A stretch of DNA of 23,818 nucleotides from Bacteroidota bacterium (GTDB taxonomy: Bacteria; Bacteroidota; Bacteroidia; Sphingobacteriales; Sphingobacteriaceae). Shown in pieces: positions 16,815 through 23,818 of this stretch (position 1 is its first letter; each line of letters begins with the position of its first letter). The notes below the pieces were generated by a model, which had not been told where the DNA came from, made no database searches, and was given only the letters and a program-made list of their open reading frames with translations. The DNA lies in contig JAEYZM010000042.1 in assembly GCA_023427985.1 (NCBI GenBank), positions 1 to 23,818 on the forward strand, read 5' to 3'. The position numbers were made by a program, and so were the translations under genes.

Positions 16815-17462
16815 ATGAAAATACTGGTTGTATCTGCTACTGATTTTGAAATTGCAGATTTACGTAAAAACTTACTTGTACCTGCCAATCATCAAGTAGA
16901 TTATTTAGTTACGGGCGTTGGTATGATTCATACAACATTTGAGTTAACAAAGTGTTTGATGAATTATAAATACGATTTAGCCATCAATGTTGGTATAGCT
17001 GGAGCCTTTGATAGGTCGATTGCAGTTGGCGATTGTGTGTGGGTGCGAAAAGATTTGTTTTCGGAAATGGGCGCAGAAGATGGAGAAGATTTCTTGAGCC
17101 TTATTCAATTGGGTTTACAAACACACGATGATTTTCCATTTACTTGGGGGGAGCTACATCCTCCTATTTATAAAGAGTTAAACTCCTTGCAAAAACTAAA
17201 GCAAGTAAGAGGAATTACTGTAAATAAAGTTCATGGGAACGATAAAAGCATAATGGAAACCAATATGCGTTTGAGTCCGCAAATTGAAAGTATGGAAGGC
17301 GCAGCATTTTTTTATGTATGCATGAAAATGAATACACCTTGTATTCAGGTAAGAAGCATTTCTAATTATGTGGAACGTAGAAATAAAGAGAATTGGAATA
17401 TTCCGCTTGCCTTAAAATCATTAAATTATTGTATAATTAATTTATTGCGTGATTTATTTTAA
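16815..17462 (+). CDS. mqnB: Futalosine hydrolase
   Basis: A 215-residue enzyme of the purine nucleoside phosphorylase/MTA nucleosidase superfamily. It should cleave futalosine (or aminodeoxyfutalosine) to release the base in the futalosine route to menaquinone. N-terminal MKILVVSATDFEI, the loop LVTGVGMIHTTFEL, the ligand region IESMEGAAFFYVC and the C-terminal VRSISNYVERRNKENWNIPLA pattern are typical of MqnB rather than MTAN. No other mqn gene is adjacent, which is common. Its TAA stop overlaps the stop of the convergent barrel gene by 4 bp. Confidence 0.9.
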   Translation: MKILVVSATDFEIADLRKNLLVPANHQVDYLVTGVGMIHTTFELTKCLMNYKYDLAINVGIAGAFDRSIAVGDCVWVRKDLFSEMGAEDGEDFLSLIQLGLQTHDDFPFTWGELHPPIYKELNSLQKLKQVRGITVNKVHGNDKSIMETNMRLSPQIESMEGAAFFYVCMKMNTPCIQVRSISNYVERRNKENWNIPLALKSLNYCIINLLRDLF

Positions 17463-18373
17463 TACAAACCAAAATATAATCCAATATTAATTCTTGTTAG
17501 ATTAATTCTGTTTAACCCACTTAACTCGTGTGTGTTCGTAACTTCATCGTATGTAAACTGAATTTCTTTTATGCTAGATGTTCCATATTTAAATTTTATA
17601 CCAGCTAACATTCCTAGTTTAAATCGATGTTCAAAAGCTAATCCTGCGTTAAATCCATAACTTTTACCTGTGATTTCTGCGGTATTGTTATCTATTGAAT
17701 AATAATTTCGATATAAATTTAACTCTGGTGCTAAAAACATATTTATTGATAAATCATCTCGTAGTAACTCAGTTCTATAATACAGAGTGGGGCTAACATT
17801 AAAAATATTAAACTTATCAGACATAGAATAATAATTATACCTATTCCTAGATGGGTCGTACAATAAGATTTTATCAAACTTAGCATAAGAATTATAAAAC
17901 GAGCCATTTAATCCTAAGGCTATTCTTTTACTTAACCACTGCCTCATTTCTACTTCAATACTATAGGAATTTGATAATTTTGTATTATACGAGTTAATGC
18001 TATCGTTTGGAGAATCTTTGAACATGTCGTAGAAACTAGTAAAGTTAAGTCCCATCAACACATTAAAATCTCTTTTCCTTATATTTTTTTCTGCAATGGC
18101 ATTTAATTCACGAGAGACAACTTGATTGGAATGATCTATAGTTGCATTTCTATAGTAATTCTTGTATATCTTATCTACTAAATAAATATTTATACTTTTT
18201 TTAGTGTATGTGAGATTGTCTTTTATTAAGTAGCTTAGACTTTGTTTGGTTTCCTCAATAACTTTACAATTAATTGAATCGCCATTTCTTAATAATACTA
18301 GATCTTGCGCGATTGTTTTTTGGACGCTAATCGAAATTAATATAAATACGATTAGACAATTTATATTTTTCAA
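17459..18373 (-). CDS. Outer-membrane beta-barrel protein with a small N-terminal SH3-like domain
   Basis: A 304-residue protein. A signal peptide (about 1-22, ending KTIAQ) is followed by LVLLRNGDSINCKVIEE, a small beta domain often seen before barrels in Bacteroidota. From about residue 100 the protein alternates polar and aromatic residues in amphipathic strands (NVLMGLNFTSFYD, IALGLNGSFY, SYGFNAGLAFEHRF, GMLAGIKFKYG, RINIGLYFGLY). It should sit in the outer membrane. The only start that keeps the signal peptide intact is TTG at 18373; no in-frame ATG lies nearby upstream. It is the last gene of the MBL-FtsX operon, 11 bp after the permease. The ligand is unknown. Confidence 0.8.
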   Translation of the reverse strand: MKNINCLIVFILISISVQKTIAQDLVLLRNGDSINCKVIEETKQSLSYLIKDNLTYTKKSINIYLVDKIYKNYYRNATIDHSNQVVSRELNAIAEKNIRKRDFNVLMGLNFTSFYDMFKDSPNDSINSYNTKLSNSYSIEVEMRQWLSKRIALGLNGSFYNSYAKFDKILLYDPSRNRYNYYSMSDKFNIFNVSPTLYYRTELLRDDLSINMFLAPELNLYRNYYSIDNNTAEITGKSYGFNAGLAFEHRFKLGMLAGIKFKYGTSSIKEIQFTYDEVTNTHELSGLNRINLTRINIGLYFGLY

Positions 18374-18384
18374 AAAATTAGGAT

Positions 18385-19623
18385 TTAGGTGTTTAAGTTT
18401 TGATTTAGTTCGTTTGCTAATATATAACTTTGTTTTGAACTAAACCAAGCGGCAATGAAAGAAAGTAGTAAAACGGTTCCAGTAACTATGAAATAATCTC
18501 GATAAACCAATTTAATCGGATATGCTTGAACTAAAAAATCTTCCGATGCAGTGATCTTAATTAAACCATAGTGTTCTTGAAGATATACAAAACCTGTGGC
18601 TATACTTAATCCTACTACTAAACCTATAGCCGATATTAATACACCTTGTATTAAAAATACTTTTCTAATTTGATCCTTGCTTAATCCTAAGGTGTTTAAA
18701 ATTGCAATATCTTTTTTCTTGTCGATGATTAACATTGTAATGGATGCAATGATATTACAAATAGCAACCATTAATATAAATGTCATGATTAAATATACTC
18801 CCCATCGTTCAGAGTTTAACACTTTATAAAGCATCTCGTTCAGTTGAAAACGATCCTTTATACTATATTTATCATCGAGTGATGCTGCAATTAATTCTTT
18901 AATCTCTTGACTTTGTTCTGCATCTTTCAAATAAATTTCAACAGCATTAATTTTTCCATCGACACCAAATAATTCTTCTGCTTTTGCAAGAGAGATAAAA
19001 CAGGTATTCTCATCCATTTCTTGCTTCACAGAGAATATTCCCGATGGAAAAAGTTCCACTCTGTTTAATGACGAACTAGGATCTAATGCATTGGGTTTTG
19101 CATTTGGCTTTGGTGCTAAAACACTAATGGATTCAAGGTTTTGCCGAATGTCAATTCCAAGATTATAACTCAGACCGATACCCATCACAACATAATCTGC
19201 ATACTCATCTTCAAGTTTAAACTTACCTGCAACAATACTTGAATCAATCGCTTTCAATTGAAAAAACTCATCACTCACACCTTTTACTTTTGAGTAATAA
19301 GGCGTTTGTAAATATTTTAATAGTGCATGATTTTCGTAGACGCGAACTACTGTTTCTGATTTAGAAATTTCTTTAAGAGACGCTTCTACATCGGCATAAG
19401 TAAAATCCGATTCGTCTTTGAGACTTATTCGTAAATCGGGATTTAGTTGCTTGTAATATTTTAAATTTAATTCTTCGAAACCATTGAATACAGAGAGGAT
19501 GATAAAGAGTGCTGCCGAACCTACACAAACGCCAATGATGGAAATGTACGAGATGATGTTGATCGCTTGTGTCGATTTTTTAGAAAACAAATATCGTTTC
19601 GCTATGTAAAATGGCAAGTACAT
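18385..19623 (-). CDS. FtsX-like permease, lipoprotein-releasing LolC/LolE type
   Basis: A 412-residue inner-membrane protein with one N-terminal helix (about 22-45), a periplasmic domain of about 220 residues and three C-terminal helices (about 275-300, 320-345 and 375-398). The start FYIAKRYLFSKKSTQAINIISYISIIGVCVG is typical of LolC/LolE-family permeases. These work with an ABC ATPase (LolD) to move lipoproteins from the inner membrane; no ATPase gene is adjacent here. Its ATG overlaps the stop of the MBL gene by one base (TAATG), so translation is coupled. LolC/E function is an inference from family resemblance. Confidence 0.88.
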   Translation of the reverse strand: MYLPFYIAKRYLFSKKSTQAINIISYISIIGVCVGSAALFIILSVFNGFEELNLKYYKQLNPDLRISLKDESDFTYADVEASLKEISKSETVVRVYENHALLKYLQTPYYSKVKGVSDEFFQLKAIDSSIVAGKFKLEDEYADYVVMGIGLSYNLGIDIRQNLESISVLAPKPNAKPNALDPSSSLNRVELFPSGIFSVKQEMDENTCFISLAKAEELFGVDGKINAVEIYLKDAEQSQEIKELIAASLDDKYSIKDRFQLNEMLYKVLNSERWGVYLIMTFILMVAICNIIASITMLIIDKKKDIAILNTLGLSKDQIRKVFLIQGVLISAIGLVVGLSIATGFVYLQEHYGLIKITASEDFLVQAYPIKLVYRDYFIVTGTVLLLSFIAAWFSSKQSYILANELNQNLNT

Positions 19624-20264
19624 TATGCGTTGATGAATGGGTTGTATAATTTTTCCGACTCGATGGTAGTTTGAGGACCATGGCCTGGCATAACGATGGT
19701 TTCACCTGGCAAATTGAGCAGTCTGTTATTAATAGATCGCATCAAAGTATTAAAGTCGCCACCCGGTAAATCTGTTCTACCGATGCTTCTATAGAATAAC
19801 ACATCGCCCGCAATTAAAAAATTTTGCTTAGCAGAATAAAAGCAAACGCTACCCGGACTATGACCCGGACAGAATAGTACTTCTAATTGGTCGTCGCCAA
19901 ACTGAATGATTTCAAAATCCAACAAAAGTTCTTCTGAATACGCAGCTTCTTTGTAAACAAATCCATAATTGCTGGCATAGCTCGTCACTGCTTTGAAAAT
20001 GGGTAATTCCAATTCGTGCATGCGCGTAATGAGTCCAAACTCTTGTTCAATAAAGGCATTGCCGAGTACATGATCTACGTGGCAATGGGTGTTCAACAAT
20101 AATTTAAGTTCTATGTTATTAGTGCTGATGAACTGCTTTAATTCATCTTGTTCGTAAGGTTCGTAACATCCGGGATCAATTAAAATGCCTTCGTTTTTTT
20201 CATTAAAAAGTAGGTAGGTGTTTTCTTGAAAGGGATTAAAAGTGAATGTTTTTATTGTAAGCAT
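19623..20264 (-). CDS. MBL-fold metallo-hydrolase, glyoxalase II-like
   Basis: A 213-residue cytoplasmic enzyme. The metal-binding motif THCHVDH (His60, His62, Asp64, His65) is complete. The further ligands lie in CPGHSPGSVCFY, IAGDVLFYRSIGRTDLPGG and MPGHGP. The start MLTIKTFTFNPFQENTYLL is standard for the glyoxalase II-like subgroup, which hydrolyses thioesters such as S-lactoylglutathione or other thiol adducts. The ATG at 20264 is chosen over a TTG two codons upstream. It is the first gene of a three-gene minus operon with the FtsX-like permease and the barrel protein. Confidence 0.92.
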   Translation of the reverse strand: MLTIKTFTFNPFQENTYLLFNEKNEGILIDPGCYEPYEQDELKQFISTNNIELKLLLNTHCHVDHVLGNAFIEQEFGLITRMHELELPIFKAVTSYASNYGFVYKEAAYSEELLLDFEIIQFGDDQLEVLFCPGHSPGSVCFYSAKQNFLIAGDVLFYRSIGRTDLPGGDFNTLMRSINNRLLNLPGETIVMPGHGPQTTIESEKLYNPFINA

Positions 20265-20343
20265 AAACAAAAATGATAAAAATCTTAGGGAATAAGGCTA
20301 AAAAGGGAAATATTTCGTTAATTTAATGTTCTTTTCGGAGGCA

Positions 20344-23300
20344 ATGAGAAAATTCTACTGGGCGATTGTATGTTTTTTGCTTATCGGCATTCTATGTCCG
20401 ACCGAAACTATTTTTGCTCAAGCACAAGGAACGCAAACCGACTTCGGAAAAAATCGAGTACAGTACAAAGATTTTCAATGGTTTTATTATCGTTCACCCC
20501 ACTTCGATACCTATTACTATAAAGACGGTAAAGAATTGGCTGCGATGGTTGGTAAAATTGCCGAGCAAAATTTAAAGGAGATTGAAGATCTTTTGGATTA
20601 TAAATTAGAAGGCCGAATTAAAATTCTTTCTTACAACAAACTGTCAGATTTAAAACAAACCAATTTAGGATTACAAACCGATCAACAACGAAACACTGGA
20701 GGAGTAACACAATTAATTGGCGATAAACTTTTTGTTTATTTCGATGGTAACACCATTGAACTTCAGAAGCAAATAAGAACTGGCATTGCAAATATTTTAA
20801 TTTCTGAAATGTTGTATGGTGGGAATTTGCAAGAGAAACTTTCAAATGCAACATTACTTACTTTGCCCGACTGGTTTCTTCCAGGATTGACTTCTTATAT
20901 AGCAGAAGAATGGAATACTAAAATTGAGAACGATTTAAAAGACGGAATACTATCTGGAAAATTCAAAAAGTTTAATCGAATAGCAGAGAAAGATGCGCAG
21001 GTAGCTGGACATTCCATTTGGAAATATGTGGTAGACAATTATGGTTTAGCATCGGTTTCGAACATTGTATACATGACTCGAGTTAATAGAAATGCAGAGA
21101 GTGGATTTATGTACATCATCGGCCTAGACTTTAAAGAATTGGGACCATTGTGGTTGGAATATTATAAGAACTTATATAAAAATGAGGATTCGAATAAAGA
21201 AAATTTCAATCCAAAATTTCAGTTCAGTCATAAGAATAAAAAGCGCACTCGAAAATTACCTTACAATCAATTCAAAGTTTCGCCCGATGGTAAATCTTAT
21301 GCTTATGTATTAAATAAGAATGGTAAATTTTTTGTGTATCTCTACGATGTACAAAAGGAAAAAAGTAGAAAACTATTTAAAACAGGGATGCGTTCTGCAG
21401 CCTTTGTTACTACTGGAGTTGAGCCTATTATTGCATGGCATCCAAACAGTTTAATGTTAGCTATTTCATACGAACATAAAAGTAGGGCATTGGTTGAAAT
21501 CGTAAACTTACGCGATAAGAAAGAGGCTGTTTCGGTAAACATGTATAAGTACGAAAAGATTTTAGATTTTGAATATTCGAGCGATGGTAGGAAGTGGGTT
21601 TTATCTGCATTACGAAATGGTCAATCGGATTTATACGTGTACGATATTCCATCGAGAAGAGATGAACAAATTACAAACGATTGGTACGACGATTTGTATC
21701 CAAGGTTCTTAGATAAATCGACAAAAATAATTTTTAGTTCGAACAGGCAACAAGACAGCATAAAGACAGAAGCTTATGTTCGATTTCCGATGTTTAATAC
21801 CTATGATTTATTTGTGTATGATTATTTGAAGCGCGACCCTAAGTTGACGCGAATCACGAATACACCATATATCAACGAAACAAAAGCAATAGAACTTGAT
21901 ACATCGGCAGTAGCCTATTTAAGTGATGAGTCGGGGATTGTAAATAGAAATATTTTAGTGTTTGATAGTGTTTTGGCTTATCAGTACGATACTACAATAT
22001 TTTGGTACGACACAACGATTTCTGTTTACAGGGATACGTTTAGCACTTATAATGCGAGCAATTATTCTAGAAATATTTTAGATCAAGATCAGTCGAAACG
22101 TTCGAAGCGTTTTACTGAAATTATTGCAAACAAAAATCAAACGCAGCTCTACATCGCCCCACTTAATAAAAATGTTAAGGATAGCTCAAACGTAATATTT
22201 ACGCCATATGCCGAGAAGTATAGAAAAACTTTGGAGCAAAAAATGGCGAAGTACGAAGAAGGTTTGCGGCAAGATTCCATTGCACGTGCCGATTCGATTC
22301 GGATGCAAAGTATCACAGATTCATTGTTGAAAATGGAGAGTGATTCTGCTGGATTGGATACTGATGTTGTTGGTATGGCGGGTGGGTTTGACACGTATTA
22401 TTTTCAGACGGAATTTCCAAGAGAGAAAAGTGAGAACACGGTTGCGGTGACGCAGAAGACGGGTAAGGGTTATCAGATTGTGTACATCAAACAGCCGGAA
22501 GCGAAGGAACAGAAAGCGGCGAATCCGAGTTTGGAAGATTATTTTAAGAAATCGGCGCCGAGGCCGTATACGCCAGAAATTGCGACGAATTATGTGGTGA
22601 GTCAGATAGATAATAGTTTGATTACAAATACCTATCAGCAGTTCACGGGAGTTGGGCCGATCTTTGTGAATTCTAACATTAATGCTTTGATAAAAATTGG
22701 TACGGCCGATTTGATGGAGGATCATAGAATAGTTGGGGGCTTTAGGTTAGCGGGGAATTTAACCGTGCCGGAATATTTTATCAGTTATGAGAATTTGAAA
22801 AAGCGGATTGACAAACAATTCATTTTTTATAAACAAGGTGGCGATGATTTTTTTGGATTTGCAGCAGTGCGAACGAACAGTTATGAATTTAAATCGATAT
22901 TAAAATATCCGTTCAACGAGCAAAGTTCTATTCGAACATCTTTGTTTTATAGACGCGATGAAACGGCGGTTTTGGGGACCGATAGTTTTACTTTAAACAT
23001 TCCGAATTTTTACAGAAACAATATTGGTTATCGCGTGGAGTATGTTTACGATAATGTGGTGAATAAAGGTTTGAATTTGTTCAATGGAACTCGGTATAAA
23101 ATTTATGTAGAACAGTTCAAAGAAGTTGGGAACGCTTCAGAGAACATGATCAATTTGGGTTTTGATTTCCGTCACTATCAGAAGATACATCGACAAATAA
23201 TTTTTGCAGGTAGAGTTGCGGGTTCGAGTTCTGTGGCGAAGCAGAAGGTGATGTATTATTTGGGTGGTGTTGACAGTTGGATTATTCCGCGATTTAATAA

Positions 23301-23751
23301 TGAGATTCAGATTGATCGGAATAGAACGTATAAGTATCAAGCTTTGGCGACGAATATGCGTGGCTTTACACAGAATATTCGGAACGGGAATAATTTTTTG
23401 GTGATCAATACTGAGGTGCGAGTGCCTGTGTTTGCGTACTTGTTGAATCGCCCGATCAAATCGGATTTTGTTAAGAATTTTCAGTTAATGCCTTTTGCCG
23501 ATTTAGGTGCGGCTTGGGTGGGTGATGATCCGTTTAGCTACGAAAACCGTTTCAATAGAATTGAAGTGCAGGGTGATCCTGTCAATGTGGTTGCGATTCA
23601 AGGTAAGTACCCGATTGTAGGCGGATTTGGTTGGGGTGCGCGTTCTCGTTTGTTGGGATATTTCATTCGTTTCGACATGGCATGGGGCGTTCAAAACAGC
23701 ATGGTTGCCGAAAAACCCGTGTATTACGTCTCTTTAAGCCTGGATTTTTAA
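20344..23751 (+). CDS. Secreted pseudo-peptidase/beta-propeller/outer-membrane-barrel fusion
   Basis: A 1135-residue protein. It has a signal peptide (about 1-26, ending TIFAQ) and an N-terminal region (about 35-290) resembling the peptidase MA fold, in which the HExxH and glutamate motifs are absent: GIANILI, and WFLPGLTSYIAEEW where WFSEGLA is usual. A TolB-like propeller (about 310-545; VSPDGKSYAYVL, LYVYDIP, KIIFSSNRQ) follows, then a charged coiled-coil-like stretch (about 620-660). A C-terminal barrel (about 780-1135) shows BamA-like surface-antigen features and ends in Phe, the usual sorting signal for barrel insertion. Proteins of this type are often labelled TolB-like in Bacteroidota. 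Codon use shifts to G-ending codons after about 22240. The ATG at 20344 is preferred because it begins MRKFYWAIVCF and is preceded by GGAGG; an in-frame ATG lies at 20326. Confidence 0.85.
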   Translation: MRKFYWAIVCFLLIGILCPTETIFAQAQGTQTDFGKNRVQYKDFQWFYYRSPHFDTYYYKDGKELAAMVGKIAEQNLKEIEDLLDYKLEGRIKILSYNKLSDLKQTNLGLQTDQQRNTGGVTQLIGDKLFVYFDGNTIELQKQIRTGIANILISEMLYGGNLQEKLSNATLLTLPDWFLPGLTSYIAEEWNTKIENDLKDGILSGKFKKFNRIAEKDAQVAGHSIWKYVVDNYGLASVSNIVYMTRVNRNAESGFMYIIGLDFKELGPLWLEYYKNLYKNEDSNKENFNPKFQFSHKNKKRTRKLPYNQFKVSPDGKSYAYVLNKNGKFFVYLYDVQKEKSRKLFKTGMRSAAFVTTGVEPIIAWHPNSLMLAISYEHKSRALVEIVNLRDKKEAVSVNMYKYEKILDFEYSSDGRKWVLSALRNGQSDLYVYDIPSRRDEQITNDWYDDLYPRFLDKSTKIIFSSNRQQDSIKTEAYVRFPMFNTYDLFVYDYLKRDPKLTRITNTPYINETKAIELDTSAVAYLSDESGIVNRNILVFDSVLAYQYDTTIFWYDTTISVYRDTFSTYNASNYSRNILDQDQSKRSKRFTEIIANKNQTQLYIAPLNKNVKDSSNVIFTPYAEKYRKTLEQKMAKYEEGLRQDSIARADSIRMQSITDSLLKMESDSAGLDTDVVGMAGGFDTYYFQTEFPREKSENTVAVTQKTGKGYQIVYIKQPEAKEQKAANPSLEDYFKKSAPRPYTPEIATNYVVSQIDNSLITNTYQQFTGVGPIFVNSNINALIKIGTADLMEDHRIVGGFRLAGNLTVPEYFISYENLKKRIDKQFIFYKQGGDDFFGFAAVRTNSYEFKSILKYPFNEQSSIRTSLFYRRDETAVLGTDSFTLNIPNFYRNNIGYRVEYVYDNVVNKGLNLFNGTRYKIYVEQFKEVGNASENMINLGFDFRHYQKIHRQIIFAGRVAGSSSVAKQKVMYYLGGVDSWIIPRFNNEIQIDRNRTYKYQALATNMRGFTQNIRNGNNFLVINTEVRVPVFAYLLNRPIKSDFVKNFQLMPFADLGAAWVGDDPFSYENRFNRIEVQGDPVNVVAIQGKYPIVGGFGWGARSRLLGYFIRFDMAWGVQNSMVAEKPVYYVSLSLDF

Positions 23752-23764
23752 GAAATTACTATTC

Positions 23765-23809
23765 ATGCAGGGTTATTTAAAATCCCGCACAAATGCATCC
23801 CACTGGTGG
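23765..23809 (-). repeat. Right-end copy of the 45-bp inverted repeat
   Basis: This is the inverted partner of 10-54 (35 of 45 identical, no gaps). It begins 13 bp after the stop of the 20344-23751 gene. Its outer end, CCCACTGGTGGG (23799-23810), forms a short stem with a two-base loop. It lies in the gene-free tail 23752-23818. Confidence 0.75.
23767..23788 (+). terminator. Possible hairpin terminator after the large barrel gene
   Basis: GCAGGGTT can pair with AATCCCGC (one A-C mismatch and one G-U pair) around an ATTTAA loop. There is no T-run on either side, so termination is uncertain. The hairpin is part of the repeat copy and may exist for that reason instead. Confidence 0.35.
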
Positions 23810-23818
23810 GGGGGGGGG
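23808..23818. other. Terminal run of 11 G, probably an assembly artefact
   Basis: The sequence ends in 11 consecutive G immediately after a short palindrome. In an AT-rich genome this is unexpected. It fits poly-G tails made by two-colour sequencing at a strong hairpin or contig end better than it fits real sequence. Confidence 0.7.

Noticed and set aside
22321..22725. Minus-strand frame of 134 residues inside the large barrel gene
   Set aside because: Arg- and Ile-rich shadow created by the G-ending codons of the real gene on the other strand.
1..23818. CRISPR array, tRNA, rRNA, transposase, integrase or prophage genes
   Set aside because: No spaced direct repeats, tRNA cloverleaf, rRNA-like stretch or related protein motif was found on either strand by reading.
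23808..23818. Telomere-like or origin-related G run
   Set aside because: A single homopolymer at the window edge without repeat units is better explained as a sequencing or assembly artefact.

Overview
The window looks like chromosomal DNA of a bacterium of the phylum Bacteroidota. It is AT-rich. Promoter-like boxes match the Bacteroidota -7 consensus TAnnTTTG, start codons lack strong Shine-Dalgarno sites, and one secreted protein ends in a type IX secretion (T9SS) sorting domain. A futalosine hydrolase points to the futalosine route to menaquinone, which is common in this phylum. I cannot place it below phylum with confidence. No tRNA, rRNA, CRISPR array, transposase, integrase or phage gene is visible.

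Layout from left to right. A 45-bp repeat copy (10-54) precedes a UvrD-type helicase-nuclease (113-3301). It faces two co-directional secreted amidohydrolase-like genes on the minus strand (3347-4621 and 4637-7612), which end in an intrinsic terminator. A 253-bp divergent intergenic region then leads into a plus-strand block: a small secreted protein with its own terminator (7866-8222), a membrane-anchored SirB-like/cytochrome c fusion (8336-9040) and the GTPase HflX (9045-10211). HflX abuts a convergent MsbA-like ABC exporter (10212-12035). A second plus-strand operon holds a glycosyltransferase, RbfA and a hemolysin III/PAQR-like membrane protein (12106-13910). It overlaps a convergent pterin pair, queD-like then folE (14957-13907). 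Next come an AT-rich T9SS-secreted propeller-like protein (15061-16572, minus), mqnB (16815-17462, plus), and a minus operon of MBL-fold hydrolase, FtsX/LolC-like permease and outer-membrane barrel (20264-17459). The window closes with a large secreted pseudo-peptidase/beta-propeller/outer-membrane-barrel protein (20344-23751), an inverted copy of the left-end repeat (23765-23809) and a run of 11 G.

Most genes are housekeeping or envelope functions: DNA repair, ribosome assembly and rescue (RbfA, HflX), pterin and menaquinone metabolism, lipid and lipoprotein transport, and surface or outer-membrane proteins. Transcription units are short and alternate in direction. Three convergent gene pairs end with no spacer or with overlapping stop codons.

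I do not see a clear defence system or an obvious new multi-gene system. The points most worth following up are: the inverted repeat pair at the window ends; three amidohydrolase domains of which only one keeps its metal ligands; the SirB-like/cytochrome c fusion; the pseudo-peptidase/propeller/barrel protein with an internal codon-usage shift; the eukaryote-type C-x5-HGH motif in the QueD-like enzyme beside FolE; promoter boxes that almost touch several start codons; and an over-represented hexamer CCGATG.
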